A stretch of DNA of 64,000 nt, from contig JALCNP010000002.1 in assembly GCA_022649135.1 (NCBI GenBank), positions 1 to 64,000 of the forward strand. Direction: 5' to 3'. This DNA comes from Bifidobacterium sp. GTDB lineage: Bacteria > Actinomycetota > Actinomycetes > Actinomycetales > Bifidobacteriaceae. This document shows, in pieces, positions 9,251 to 20,027 of the stretch. The position numbers and the translations under genes were made by a program. Under the pieces are notes generated by a model, which did no database searches, was not told where the DNA came from, and saw nothing but the letters and a program-made list of their open reading frames with translations. Position 1 is the first letter of the stretch, and every line of letters starts with the position of its first letter.

Positions 9251-12200
9251 ATGACTGATACGAACTTCTTCCCGGCCCGTCTCGCCTCGCAGCCGCATGC
9301 CCTTGTTTTCGGGGGCCAATCGACGCCATGGACGGCCGCCCTCGCCGACCAGACGGATGATCCCACACTGCAGTCGGCTCTGTCGACGCACGAGCAGACG
9401 GCCCGACGTCTGCTCGAAGCGGTGGCGCCGGATCTGCTGGCTACCACCGGGCGCCCCGTCGACCTCTTCGGATTCGCGCCGGGCGGCGTGCGGCTGGGGG
9501 AGGCCGCCGATGCCTCCGTGAGCGTTCCGGGAATAGCCCTGACCCAGTTGGGAGCCATCATCGACGCCGCGAATCTGGGATACGACGTCGCACACACCCA
9601 CCCGGTGGCGGTTATGGGACATTCCCAGGGCGTCATCGCGGAGCATATGGTCCAGACCATTGAAGAGGCGGGATCCATCGACGCGGCAGCCGGCCATATC
9701 GACGAGATTCTCGCCCTCGCCCATCTGATCGGGGTCGCCGGAACACGGCGGGTGAGAATGCTCGGGCTTCAGGCGCGCGACGGCGAGGCCACTCCCATGC
9801 TTTCCGTCAAGGGAGCCGACGCCCGGCAGGTCGATACCCTGATCTCCCGCATCGGATCGACTCGGGGGCCGATTTGCGTGGCCGTCACCAACGCGGCGAA
9901 TCACCATGTGCTGTCGGGATACCCGCAGGATCTCGAGGCCTTCTCCGTCGAGGTGGACAGGGAGCACCGCCACCAGGCGAAGCTGCGGGAGGAGAAGGTG
10001 CGCGGGGGCTCCGTTTTCTCCCCCGTTCTCGAATATCTCGATGTGACCGTCCCCTTCCATTCCCCGCTGATGCGCGACGCCGTCGAACTTGCGGTCGGAT
10101 GGGCCGGGCAGTGCGGTCTCGACGAGGAGCGTGCACGGGTCCTGGCCGACGAGGTTCTGGTCAACCATGTCGATTGGGCCCGCCGTGTGCACGACGTGGT
10201 GCGCGACAACGATCCGGAACGGCTCTGGATCGTTGATTTCGGTCCCGGAACAACCATCGGCAAGCTTGTGGGGGCGCTCGTCCAGGGCACCGGGGTCGGC
10301 GTGGTGGAGGCCGCGTCCGGCGCCGACAGAACCCGGCTGACAACGCTGGAGGACGATCCCGCGCGCACGGAGAACTGGAAGGCGTTCGCACCGCGCGTCA
10401 TCCATACGCCGGCGGGCGACAAACTGGGCACCAAATTCAGTGAGCTGACGGGCAAGGCTCCCGTGCTGCTTGCCGGAATGACGCCCACCACGGTCGAGCC
10501 TCACATCGTGGCGGCCGCGGCCAACGCTGGGTACTGGGCCGAGCTCGCCGGCGGCGGACAGGTCACCGCGGAGGTGTTCGACCAGCATGTGGCGGAACTC
10601 TCCCAGGAGCTCGAGGAGGGACGCACCGTCGAGTTCAACGCCATGTTCATGGATCGCTATCTGTGGAACCTCCAGTTCGGGACCTCGCGCATCGTCCCGA
10701 AGAAGCGGGAGTCGGGCACCCCCATCGATGGCGTGGTCATATCCGCGGGCATCCCCGAACTGGACGAGGCCACGAAGCTCGTGTCCTCCCTCACGTCCGA
10801 TGGATTCCCGTATGTCGCGTTCAAGCCCGGGACGGTGGACCAGATTCGCCAGGTGGTCGCCATCGCCAAGGCCGTGGCCCCGACCACGATCATCGCCGAG
10901 GTCGAGGGAGGCTCCGCCGGGGGGCACCACTCCTGGGAGTCCCTTGACGATCTTCTCGTGAACACGTATGGCGAGGTCAGGGCCTGCGACAACCTCGTGC
11001 TTGTCGTCGGCGGCGGCATCGGGACCCCCGAACGCGCCGCGGACTACATCTGCGGGCAGTGGTCGCATGCATACGACCTCCCCGACATGCCGGTCGACGG
11101 CGTTCTCGTCGGCACGGCGGCCATGACGGCCAAGGAGGCGCGAACCAGCCCCCAAGTCAAGCAGATGCTGGTCGACACTCCCGGAATCGCCGATGTGAAG
11201 CCGGACGGGGATCCCTTCGCGCCCCTCGGCGAGCCCTGGGTCCCGTCGGGCGTCGCCGTGGGTGGCGTCACCTCCGGGCTCAGCCACCTGCATGCGGACA
11301 TCTACGAGCTGGAGAACTCGTCCGCCAGGTGCGGGCGTCTTCTCGTGCACATGATGAAGCATCCCGACGAGATAGAGCCGCGTCGCGACGAGATCATAGC
11401 CGCGTTGGCCACAACGGCCAAGCCCTACTTCGGCGATCTCGACGCCATGACGTATCTGCAGTGGGCCCAGCGGTTTATCGATCTGTCCTATCCCTGGGCC
11501 GACGACACGTACGCCACCCGCTTCGTCCATGTCCTGCAACGCATCGAGGCCCGTGTCCGTCCGCAGGAGAGCGGGGAGTTCAATTCCCTGTTCGAGGACG
11601 AGAAAGCCGTGGCCGAGCAGCCCGAACTCGCTGTGCACAAGCTTGAGGAGGCCTACCCCCAGATCGGCGCGCTGCACGTGACTCCCACCGATGTGGCCTG
11701 GTTCCCCGTTCTGGTTCGCGAGTCGCCGAAGCCCATGCCCTTCGTCCCTGTCATCGACAACGATCTTCTGCGCTGGTGGGGGCAGGATCAGCTCTGGCAA
11801 TCCCAGGATCCGCGTTACAGCGCGGACTCGGTGCGCATCATTCCCGGCCCGATCTCGGTGGCCGGCATCACCACCATCGACGAGCCGGTCGGGGAGATCC
11901 TTGGTCGTTTCGAAAAGGCCGCTCTCGACCGCACTTGCGCGCAGCGGGAGGATGATGGTGCGCAGACTCCCTCATACTCGCAGCTCGGAGCCTGCGCGAC
12001 AGGCGAGGCGTTCATCCGGTCCTGCCCCAACATCTCCTGGGTCGGCCATCTGATGGCGAATCCGGCGTACGGCACCTCGTGCGGCGACAGCCACTACGAG
12101 ATCAGAAAGGTCTCACAGACCCCCGACGCCCAGCTGTTCGACCTTGATATTCATTTGGACACCTACTGGGACAACGATGCCGATGGAGCTGCCAGGCACG

Positions 12201-15200
12201 CGGTCCGTGACATCGTCATTCCCCTGACGACGTTCCCCCGTAAACCCGGCATGCTCCCGGTCGTCGACCGCGAGCGTCTGCCCCAGCACGTCTATGCCAT
12301 GCTCGCGGCGACGGCGGGAATCGGCAACACCGCGATCACCGGCGACCATCTGGAGTCGATGCCGCGCATCGAGTTCACGGAGGGACTGCCGTTTGGACAA
12401 GCCCATGCGACGTACACGCTGTCCGCGAATCTGGGATGCGACCACGAGGCGGCCACTGCAGGGGATCTTCCCCAGGGGCTGGTCGCGTCGCGCATCGCTC
12501 CCGACGCGCTTGTCGGACCGGCCTGGCCGGCGATCTACGCCGCCCTCGGTTCGGTGTACGTCGATGGGTTCCCGGTGATCGAGGGTCTGCTCAACGCCGT
12601 TCACCTCGACCATCTCATCGAGCTTGACGTCAGTGAATCCACTCTGCTCTCCCATGTAGGGGACACCATCGCGCTGACCAGCTGGGCGGACGACTATGCC
12701 GAATCCTCTTCGGGCCGCGTGGTGACGATTCATGTCGTGCATCGCGCCGCCGACGGCACGGAGCTCGCCCACGAAACCGAGAGATTCGCGATCAGAGGAC
12801 GATGCTACTCGGACGCCCTTCCCGACAAGGCCCCCGATTACGGAGACTATCTGTCGGCGCATCCCTCCATGGCGCAGCAGGACGCTCCGGCCTTCGCAAC
12901 GGCCGGTACCGAGCGGAACTCGGCAGACGACGCTCTGATTCTTGCGACCCCGCGCCGACTGATGCGCGTCGTGACGGTGACGGCTCCCCGGGAGATGACG
13001 GCCTTCGCCCGCACGTCCGGCGACTTCAACCCGATCCACACCTCCCGTCGCGGAGCGGCCATCTCGGGCCTCCGGGCGCCGCTGGTGCATGGAATGTGGC
13101 TTTCCGCAGCCGCGCAGCACGTGGTTCAGGCGGTCGACGGCAAGGGGATGCACTATGAGATCGCCGGCTGGACATACAACATGTACGGCATGGTCCAGCT
13201 TGGCGACGACGTGGAGATCAGCGTCGAGCGTGTCGGCAAACTGCGCCATGGCGGCATGGCCTTCGAGGTCACCTGCCGCATACACGGAAGCATCGTCTCG
13301 CGCGGGTCGGCGATCATACGCGCGCCGAAATCGGCCTTCGTCTACCCCGGGCAGGGAATACAGAAGCAGGGGATGGTGCTCGACGAGCGTTCCGCGTCGC
13401 CCGCCGCGCGCGAGACGTGGGAGAGGGCCGATGCGCTGACGCGCAGCAAGCTCGGATTCTCCATCCTTGCGGTCGTGCGGGACAACCCCAAGGAACTCAC
13501 CGCGAATTCGGTGACCTACCGGCATCCCGATGGATTGCTCAATCTCACCCAATTCACGCAGGTCGCGCTGGCTACGGTGGCCTTCGCCCAGACGGCCCGT
13601 CTGCGCGAGTCCGGGTCGGACATCTGGCCGGCGTATTTCGCCGGGCACTCGCTGGGCGAATACAACGCCCTGAGCTCCTTCGCCGGAATCATCCCTCTGG
13701 AGACGGTTCTGGAGCTGGTGTTCCATCGCGGATCCACGATGCATCATCTCATCGAACGCGACGCGCAGGGCCGTTCGAATTATCGTATGGGCGCACTGAG
13801 ACCCAACCAGTTCGGAGTGGACGACGACGGCGTGCGTCAGTACGTCGAGCAGGTGGCCAGGGAAAGCGGCGAGTTCCTGGAGATTGTGAACTACAATCTC
13901 GCCGGACAGCAGTACGCGATCGCCGGCACCATCAAGGGTCTCAAGGCCCTGCAGGCCGACGCCTCTCGGCGGGCCGAGGAATATGGCGGCAAGCCGCCGT
14001 TCATGCTCGTTCCGGGAATCGACGTGCCGTTCCACTCCACCCTGCTTCGCAAGGGCGTCCCCGAATTCAGGGACAAGCTTGACGAACTGCTGCCCCGGCA
14101 TATCGACTATTCGCGGCTGGTGGACCGATACATACCGAACCTTGTCGCCGCCCCCTTCGAGATGACGCGGCGGTTCGCCGCCAAGATCCTCGAGGTCGTC
14201 CCCTCCGACCGCATTCGCCGGGCCCTCGACGACCCCCAGGTGTGGGACGACTACGCCGCGGATGACCAGAAGCTGGGACGTCTGCTGCTCACCGAACTGC
14301 TTTCCTGGCAGTTCGCATCCCCGGTTCGCTGGATCGAGACGCAGTCCCTGCTTTTCAAGGCCCGCGAACAGGGCGGCCTTGGCGTGGAGGAATATGTCGA
14401 GGTTGGTCTGGGCAATGCCCCGACACTCGCCAATCTCGGTGCGAAGACGCTTCGGCTTCCCGAATTCTCCGGCAGACGGGTGACCGTATACAATGTGGGG
14501 CGCGATGAGGGACGAGTTTATATGACCGACTCGGACCCTCTGGCCCAGCGGGCCGAGGAGGAGCCGCAGGCCGCGGTCTCCGGGCCGTCCGATTCCGGAT
14601 CTCCGGCGGTACAGGACGGCACGCCGTCCCCGGCCGTGTCGGCGGCCGCCTCCGGGCAGAATGCCGCCATGGCGCAGGGGACATCGTCCCACGGACCGCA
14701 GTCCAGCGCGTCCGCGCCCGTTGCCGCCTCCGGTGCGGCAGGGGCCGAGCGACCGGCGGACATCCCGTTCGGCGCGCCCGAGGCGATCGACATGCTGCTC
14801 GCCTATTCGGCGAAGGTCAGACCGGAGCAGATCGGCGGTACGGACACGACGGACACGCTCACCAATGGAGTGTCCTCCCGCCGCAACCAGCTGCTGATGG
14901 ACATCAGCTCGGAACTCGGTGTGGCGAGCGTTGACGGTGCCGCGGAGGCTGCGATTCCCGCCCTGCGCACGCTGGTCGGCAAGGTCGCTCCGAACTACAG
15001 GCCCTTTGGCCCGGTTCTGTCGGAAATCGTGCGCGACCGTGTACGCGGGGTGTTCGGGCCGAGCGGGGTCAAGCTCATGCAGATCGAGAAGCGGGTCGGC
15101 GACGTGTGGCAGCTGGGAGCGGGATGGGCGTTCCACGTGGTGGCGGCCCTTGTTCTCGGAACCCGCGAGGGGCAGTCGTCCCGCGGAGGCGATCTGGGAG

Positions 15201-18200
15201 ATCTGGGAAGCGATTCCGTGTCGAGCGTCAGCGCGGCCAATGCCCTTGTTGATGCCGCGGTGCGATCCGTTGCGCAAAGCCGCTCCCTCAGCGTCGACCT
15301 GCCACATGCATCGGGCGGCGCCGGAGGCGGGGTCGTGGACTCCGCGGCATTGGATGCCTTCGCCGCGAAGGTCACCGGTTCCGACGGCGTGCTCGCCGCA
15401 ACGGCACGCTTCGTGCTCGATCGGCTTGACGTGCATGCGCCGGTCCCGTCGCCTGACGGTGATGCCGATGCCTCCGTGGTCGACGCCGTCGAGAGCGAGC
15501 TGGGGGCCGATTGGCCCACGCAGGTCGAGCCGCGCTTCGATGCCGACAAGGCCATCCTGTTCGACGATCGCTGGGCGTCAGCCCGCGAGGATCTCGCCCA
15601 CATCTTCTATGACGAGGACGAAGGCTCCGGCGCGATCTCGAGCGATCCGAAGTCCTGCGCCTCGCACAATTTCGTAGGGGCGGGCGAGGATGTGCACGAC
15701 CAGGCCCTGTGGTTCGCACAGAAGGCGAGGTCGGAAGGGAAAGACGCCCTGGGGGCGACATTCGACCGCATAGCCGCTCAGTGCCTGCAGCCGGCCTCGG
15801 GCGATTCCGAAGCGTTCCGCTTCCTCGGGCAGACCGCGGTGGTCACCGGTGTCGCCCCGCATTCCATCGCCGCGCAGATCGTGTGCGGTCTGCTGGCCGG
15901 AGGTGCGACCGTCATCGCCGCCTCGCACAGCTTCACCCCCCGGGTCAAGGCCTGGGCCAAGAAGGCGTACCGGGATCATGCCATCGCGCAATCCGCGCTG
16001 TGGCTTGTTCCCGCCAACCTGTCGAGCTACAGGGACGTGGACGCGCTGGTGCAATGGGTGGGTCATGAGCAGAAAACCACCAACGGAGCCAGCAGCACCG
16101 TCGTGAAGCCCGCCTGCCAGCCCGATCTGTTCTTCCCGTTCGCCGCGCCGCCGGTGCACGGCACCCTGGCCGACTCCGGCGAACTGTTCGAATCCCAGGC
16201 ACGTCTGATGCTGTGGGGCGTTGAACGGGCGATCGCCGGTTTCAGCGCGATCGGCGCCGACACCGACGTTCAGCACCGGCTGCACGTCATCCTTCCCGGG
16301 TCGCCGAACCGCGGAATCTTCGGCGGCGACGGCGCATACGGAGAGGTCAAAAGCGCCTTCGACGCCATTGTGAACCGTTCCCGCTCGGAACGTTCATGGT
16401 CGGGTCGCGTTACCTTCGCCCACCCCAAGATCGGATGGGTGCGGGGAACGGGACTTATGGGAGGCAACGATCCGCTGGTCGACGTCGTCGAACGCCACGG
16501 GATCCACACCTACAGCACCTCCCAGATAGCCGTGAAGCTGCTGGATCTGGCGACATCCGACGCGCGCCGGAGAGCCGAGCAGGCCCCGCTGGACGTCGAT
16601 CTGACCGGCGGGCTCGGATCCGACCCCATCGACATCAGGCAGCTGCGCGCCGAAGCGGAGCGCGACTCGTCACACGCGGCCGAATCCCAGGCCCATGATG
16701 ACGCCCATGATCCGTCCTTGGGCACCGCCCCGGACGGGTCGGGGCAGCCCCCGGTCCGGCTTAAGGCGCTTCCCACCCCCCATGTGGCGCATCAGGCCCC
16801 GGTGGATCTCAACGACTGGTCCTCGGTCACGGCCCGCCCCGAAGACGAGATCGTCATCGTCTCCATCGGCGAACTGGGACCGTGGGGATCGGGACGCACC
16901 CGTTTCCAGGCCGAACTGGGCATCCATCCCGATGGCAGGGTCGATCTGAGCGCCGGAGCGGTGCTTGAACTCGCATGGAACATGGGACTGGTGACATGGC
17001 AGGACAGCCCGAATCCGGGCTGGTACGACAATGACGGCAACCTCGTCCATGAGGAGGACATCGCCCAGCGCTATCACGACGAGGTTGTGGCGCGCTCCGG
17101 CATACGGCCCTTCGACGACGGCATGGGAAGCGACTACCGGGGAAGCTCCGACAGGCGCAGCGGCACCGACGAGGAGGAGAGCGAGGTGTTCCTCGACCAC
17201 GATGTGGAGTTCTCCGTGCCCAGCGAAGGCATCGCCCGCGAGTATCGTGACCTCGACGAATCGCATACCAGCATCGCCAAGGATCCCGAGGGCGACGAGT
17301 GGATCGTCACGCGTCACGCGGGATCCGTCATTCGGGTTCCTCGCAGGGCGACGATGACCAGGACCGTCGGCGGCCAGTTCCCCACGGGGTTCGATCCGCT
17401 CAAGTGGGGCATCCCCGCCTCGATGGTCTCCGATGTCGACCGTATCGCCCTGTGGAACATCGTCACCACCGTTGACGCCTACCTGTCCGCAGGCTTCACT
17501 CCGGTCGAGATCCTCCAGACGGTTCACCCGTCCATGGTCGCCTCGACCCAGGGCACCGGCTTCGGCGGGATGAGCTCGATGCGCAAGCTCTATCTCGATC
17601 GCTTCCTCAACCACGAGATACCGACCGACATCCTTCAGGAGGCCCTGCCGAATGTGGTCGCGGCCCATGTGATGCAGTCCTACATCGGCGGATACGGCAA
17701 CATGATCCAGCCGGTCTCCGCATGCGCGACGGCGGCCGTGTCCCTTGAGGAGGGCGCGGACAAGATCGCTTTGGGCAAGGCCGATTTCGTGGTCACCGGT
17801 GCGATCGACGACATCGGGGTGGAGTCGGTCATCGGCTTCGGCAATATGAACGCGACAGCGAATTCCGCGCAGATGTACGCCAAGGGGATCGATGCGAGGT
17901 TCTTCTCCAGGGCGAACGACCGCAGGCGCGGCGGGTTCCTTGAATCGCAGGGAGGCGGAACGATTCTGCTCACCCGCGGCGACATCGCCCTGAAAATGGG
18001 CCTGCCCGTCGCCGCCGTCCTGGGATTCATCCATTCCTATGCGGACGGCGCCCATACCTCCATACCGGCCCCCGGCCTGGGTGCCCTGGCAGCCGGATGC
18101 GGAGGACGGGACTCGACGCTGGTGCACGATCTCGCCGCCCTTGGCGTCAGTCCGGACGACATCGCCGTGGTCTCCAAGCACGACACCTCCACCAACGCCA

Positions 18201-18793
18201 ACGACCCCAACGAATCGGAGCTGCACAACACCCTGGCCCACGCCATCGGGCGCACCGACGGCAACCCCCTGTTCGTGATCAGCCAGAAGTCGCTGACCGG
18301 TCATGCCAAGGGAGGGGCCTGCATCTTCCAGGTGAATGGTCTCACCCAGCTGTTCTCCTCCGGAATCGTCCCGGCCAACGCCTCGCTCGACTGTGTCGAC
18401 CCGAAGCTGAAAGGGGATGATCATATGGTCTGGCTGACCTCGCCGCTGCATATCGGCACGGTGAAGGCCGGGTTGGTGACTTCGCTCGGATTCGGCCACG
18501 TCAGCGGATTCGGCGCCATCGTCAACCCCGGGGCGTTCGAGGCCTCCGTGGCGCACACGGAGGGCGACAATGCCCTGGAGCAGTGGCGGGAGCGTGCGAA
18601 TGCGCGGCTCGCGGCCGGACAGCGCCATCTGCAGAAGGGAATGATGGGTCGGGCACCCCTCTACGAACCCATCGACAACCGTCGCTTCCACGAGGATTCC
18701 CGCCGATACGATTCCCATGAGATCGAAAAGGCCATGCTGCTCGATCCCGACGCCCGTCTGGGGAACAGCGGATACTTCGAGGCAAGGAAGTAG
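9251..18793 (+). CDS. fas: type I fatty acid synthase (single polypeptide)
   Basis: A 3180-residue multifunctional FAS of the actinobacterial type, equal to fused fungal beta and alpha chains. Order seen: acetyltransferase with Gly-His-Ser-Gln-Gly (Ser about 125); enoyl reductase (Ala-Gly-Met-Thr-Pro about 408); MaoC-like dehydratase hot-dog with Asp-Phe-Asn-Pro-Ile-His (about 1258); malonyl/palmitoyl transferase with Gly-His-Ser-Leu-Gly (Ser about 1467); an Ala/Ser-rich linker; acyl carrier domain with the probable phosphopantetheine serine in Gly-Val-Ser-Ser-Arg-Arg (about 1873); ketoreductase (about 2195-2400); ketosynthase with Ser-Ala-Cys-Ala-Thr (Cys about 2825) and two active-site histidines (about 2977, 3017). 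There is no fused phosphopantetheinyl transferase; acpS downstream supplies it. I chose ATG 9251 over an in-frame GTG at 9164 because homology begins there. Confidence 0.96.
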   Translation: MTDTNFFPARLASQPHALVFGGQSTPWTAALADQTDDPTLQSALSTHEQTARRLLEAVAPDLLATTGRPVDLFGFAPGGVRLGEAADASVSVPGIALTQLGAIIDAANLGYDVAHTHPVAVMGHSQGVIAEHMVQTIEEAGSIDAAAGHIDEILALAHLIGVAGTRRVRMLGLQARDGEATPMLSVKGADARQVDTLISRIGSTRGPICVAVTNAANHHVLSGYPQDLEAFSVEVDREHRHQAKLREEKVRGGSVFSPVLEYLDVTVPFHSPLMRDAVELAVGWAGQCGLDEERARVLADEVLVNHVDWARRVHDVVRDNDPERLWIVDFGPGTTIGKLVGALVQGTGVGVVEAASGADRTRLTTLEDDPARTENWKAFAPRVIHTPAGDKLGTKFSELTGKAPVLLAGMTPTTVEPHIVAAAANAGYWAELAGGGQVTAEVFDQHVAELSQELEEGRTVEFNAMFMDRYLWNLQFGTSRIVPKKRESGTPIDGVVISAGIPELDEATKLVSSLTSDGFPYVAFKPGTVDQIRQVVAIAKAVAPTTIIAEVEGGSAGGHHSWESLDDLLVNTYGEVRACDNLVLVVGGGIGTPERAADYICGQWSHAYDLPDMPVDGVLVGTAAMTAKEARTSPQVKQMLVDTPGIADVKPDGDPFAPLGEPWVPSGVAVGGVTSGLSHLHADIYELENSSARCGRLLVHMMKHPDEIEPRRDEIIAALATTAKPYFGDLDAMTYLQWAQRFIDLSYPWADDTYATRFVHVLQRIEARVRPQESGEFNSLFEDEKAVAEQPELAVHKLEEAYPQIGALHVTPTDVAWFPVLVRESPKPMPFVPVIDNDLLRWWGQDQLWQSQDPRYSADSVRIIPGPISVAGITTIDEPVGEILGRFEKAALDRTCAQREDDGAQTPSYSQLGACATGEAFIRSCPNISWVGHLMANPAYGTSCGDSHYEIRKVSQTPDAQLFDLDIHLDTYWDNDADGAARHAVRDIVIPLTTFPRKPGMLPVVDRERLPQHVYAMLAATAGIGNTAITGDHLESMPRIEFTEGLPFGQAHATYTLSANLGCDHEAATAGDLPQGLVASRIAPDALVGPAWPAIYAALGSVYVDGFPVIEGLLNAVHLDHLIELDVSESTLLSHVGDTIALTSWADDYAESSSGRVVTIHVVHRAADGTELAHETERFAIRGRCYSDALPDKAPDYGDYLSAHPSMAQQDAPAFATAGTERNSADDALILATPRRLMRVVTVTAPREMTAFARTSGDFNPIHTSRRGAAISGLRAPLVHGMWLSAAAQHVVQAVDGKGMHYEIAGWTYNMYGMVQLGDDVEISVERVGKLRHGGMAFEVTCRIHGSIVSRGSAIIRAPKSAFVYPGQGIQKQGMVLDERSASPAARETWERADALTRSKLGFSILAVVRDNPKELTANSVTYRHPDGLLNLTQFTQVALATVAFAQTARLRESGSDIWPAYFAGHSLGEYNALSSFAGIIPLETVLELVFHRGSTMHHLIERDAQGRSNYRMGALRPNQFGVDDDGVRQYVEQVARESGEFLEIVNYNLAGQQYAIAGTIKGLKALQADASRRAEEYGGKPPFMLVPGIDVPFHSTLLRKGVPEFRDKLDELLPRHIDYSRLVDRYIPNLVAAPFEMTRRFAAKILEVVPSDRIRRALDDPQVWDDYAADDQKLGRLLLTELLSWQFASPVRWIETQSLLFKAREQGGLGVEEYVEVGLGNAPTLANLGAKTLRLPEFSGRRVTVYNVGRDEGRVYMTDSDPLAQRAEEEPQAAVSGPSDSGSPAVQDGTPSPAVSAAASGQNAAMAQGTSSHGPQSSASAPVAASGAAGAERPADIPFGAPEAIDMLLAYSAKVRPEQIGGTDTTDTLTNGVSSRRNQLLMDISSELGVASVDGAAEAAIPALRTLVGKVAPNYRPFGPVLSEIVRDRVRGVFGPSGVKLMQIEKRVGDVWQLGAGWAFHVVAALVLGTREGQSSRGGDLGDLGSDSVSSVSAANALVDAAVRSVAQSRSLSVDLPHASGGAGGGVVDSAALDAFAAKVTGSDGVLAATARFVLDRLDVHAPVPSPDGDADASVVDAVESELGADWPTQVEPRFDADKAILFDDRWASAREDLAHIFYDEDEGSGAISSDPKSCASHNFVGAGEDVHDQALWFAQKARSEGKDALGATFDRIAAQCLQPASGDSEAFRFLGQTAVVTGVAPHSIAAQIVCGLLAGGATVIAASHSFTPRVKAWAKKAYRDHAIAQSALWLVPANLSSYRDVDALVQWVGHEQKTTNGASSTVVKPACQPDLFFPFAAPPVHGTLADSGELFESQARLMLWGVERAIAGFSAIGADTDVQHRLHVILPGSPNRGIFGGDGAYGEVKSAFDAIVNRSRSERSWSGRVTFAHPKIGWVRGTGLMGGNDPLVDVVERHGIHTYSTSQIAVKLLDLATSDARRRAEQAPLDVDLTGGLGSDPIDIRQLRAEAERDSSHAAESQAHDDAHDPSLGTAPDGSGQPPVRLKALPTPHVAHQAPVDLNDWSSVTARPEDEIVIVSIGELGPWGSGRTRFQAELGIHPDGRVDLSAGAVLELAWNMGLVTWQDSPNPGWYDNDGNLVHEEDIAQRYHDEVVARSGIRPFDDGMGSDYRGSSDRRSGTDEEESEVFLDHDVEFSVPSEGIAREYRDLDESHTSIAKDPEGDEWIVTRHAGSVIRVPRRATMTRTVGGQFPTGFDPLKWGIPASMVSDVDRIALWNIVTTVDAYLSAGFTPVEILQTVHPSMVASTQGTGFGGMSSMRKLYLDRFLNHEIPTDILQEALPNVVAAHVMQSYIGGYGNMIQPVSACATAAVSLEEGADKIALGKADFVVTGAIDDIGVESVIGFGNMNATANSAQMYAKGIDARFFSRANDRRRGGFLESQGGGTILLTRGDIALKMGLPVAAVLGFIHSYADGAHTSIPAPGLGALAAGCGGRDSTLVHDLAALGVSPDDIAVVSKHDTSTNANDPNESELHNTLAHAIGRTDGNPLFVISQKSLTGHAKGGACIFQVNGLTQLFSSGIVPANASLDCVDPKLKGDDHMVWLTSPLHIGTVKAGLVTSLGFGHVSGFGAIVNPGAFEASVAHTEGDNALEQWRERANARLAAGQRHLQKGMMGRAPLYEPIDNRRFHEDSRRYDSHEIEKAMLLDPDARLGNSGYFEARK

Positions 18794-19056
18794 CGCTACC
18801 GAGTGAACCATGGCGTATGCCCGTGCGGATCCATCCGGATTGCGCGCGGGCTGAGGCCGTAGCGGGAGAAGGACGACGTGTCGGTGGACGGCATCGTCGG
18901 AGCGCCGGTTTCATATCGGCCTCATATCGGTCGGCGACCGCCGATCGCATCGTCGTCACGCCGGGCGGTCGCGCCTCGAGCCCCGGCGTCTGACGCGGGC
19001 GTTGGTTCAGGGGCCTGCCGGCACCCCGCACGACGGCCGAGTGAAAGGACGGATCA

Positions 19057-19506
19057 ATGGTGCATGACATTCTTGCCATAGGCCATGATGTCGTTGACGT
19101 CGACGCCTTTGCCCAGCAGCTCAAGGAGCCGGGGGAGGGGATTCTCCGGCTGTTCTCGCAGCGGGAGATCCACCAGTCTCGGCTGCGCGGTGACATCAAG
19201 GCGGATTCCCTTGCCGTTCATCTCGCCGCACGATGGGCGGGCAAGGAGGCGGTCCTCAAGGCGTGGTCGTCGGCCCTGGGCCGGAAGCCGACGCCGTTCG
19301 GAATCGACGATTTTCCGTGGGCATGCATCGAGATACTTCAGGATGCGAGAGCGCGGCCCCACGTGAACTGCGCTCCGGTGGTCGAGGATGCGCTTGCCCG
19401 CTCGCTGGCCCTCGACGAGGGAATCGGGGTGGATTGGCTTATATCGTTGAGCCACGATGGTCCCATCGCCTCCTCCTTCGTGGTTCTTCGCGCGTGCGGA
19501 ATATAA
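19057..19506 (+). CDS. acpS: holo-[acyl-carrier-protein] synthase
   Basis: A 149-residue 4'-phosphopantetheinyl transferase that moves phosphopantetheine from CoA to the carrier-domain serine of FAS. The motif Gly-His-Asp-Val-Val-Asp-Val-Asp (about 9-16) holds the metal-binding aspartate and Ala-Ala-Arg-Trp-Ala-Gly-Lys-Glu-Ala (about 57-65) the conserved Trp-x-x-Lys-Glu. The C-terminal Ser-Leu-Ser-His-Asp-Gly also fits the family. GAAAGGA lies 8 nt before the ATG. It sits 263 nt behind fas, the usual actinobacterial pairing. Confidence 0.93.
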   Translation: MVHDILAIGHDVVDVDAFAQQLKEPGEGILRLFSQREIHQSRLRGDIKADSLAVHLAARWAGKEAVLKAWSSALGRKPTPFGIDDFPWACIEILQDARARPHVNCAPVVEDALARSLALDEGIGVDWLISLSHDGPIASSFVVLRACGI

Positions 19507-19760
19507 CAGGTGGGGAGAACGCCGAACCAGGGGATTGACGCCCCCATGCCGATGATTGCGGCGTGTCGCTGCGGGATCCGTCGCCGCCATCCCTGAAACG
19601 ATTGACCTGCCGGTGTCATTCCCTCAACCTGTTCGCCACGCGAATAGCGCGAAGTCTGTCGTTTATGTATAATTACTCAGGTTGTTTGTTGCGTAATCAG
19701 TCTGGAAGGCTGAGCTTACGAGTTCCGTCTTGACGGACCGGATACGCACGAATGGCACAC

Positions 19761-19834
19761 GCGGATGTAGCTCAATGGTAGAGCCTCAGTCTTCCAAACT
19801 GATTACGCGGGTTCGATTCCCGTCATCCGCTCCA
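19761..19834 (+). tRNA. tRNA-Gly (TCC)
   Basis: A cloverleaf with a 7-bp acceptor stem (GCGGATG with CATCCGC), anticodon loop 19791-19797 with anticodon TCC, the T loop GTTCGATTC and an encoded CCA end. It is the integration target of the prophage: the 3' half, from 19786 on, is phage-supplied and still restores a full tRNA. A possible -10 (TATAAT) lies at 19668-19673. Confidence 0.96.
19786..19818 (+). repeat. attL core (33 bp)
   Basis: A 33-bp stretch from the anticodon stem to the T loop of tRNA-Gly, repeated identically at 56147-56179. The integrase gene starts about 210 bp inside it. This marks the left end of the prophage. Confidence 0.92.
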
Positions 19835-19924
19835 CTTCCCCCCTCCGAAACCCCAATGATTCCAAGCCCTCCGGGGCTTCATGCGTGCACCCGCCCGCGA
19901 CGCCCGAAACCCACTTAGGCACCC

Positions 19925-19980
19925 AAGTTTGCATAAGTTTGCATAAGTTTGAGGTACATAGGCCCCCAGATAGGCCCCCA
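19925..19980 (+). repeat. two short repeat families next to attL (probable arm-type sites)
   Basis: The 10-mer AAGTTTGCAT is repeated in tandem at 19925 and 19935, with a partial third copy at 19945. Then ATAGGCCCCCA occurs at 19958 and 19970. ATAGGCCCCC recurs at 56089-56098 near attR. Short iterated sites flanking the core are typical integrase-arm or excisionase binding sites. Confidence 0.55.
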
Positions 19981-20027
19981 AAGACGGGTACCATGGATAC
20001 CAGAAACACCCACCAACGAAAAGACTG

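Noticed and set aside
12113-15436. 1107-codon open frame antisense to fas (and another at 9107-11800)
   Set aside because: High-GC genes with strong third-position bias leave the opposite strand open. The products lack domains, and the fas frame has continuous family motifs.
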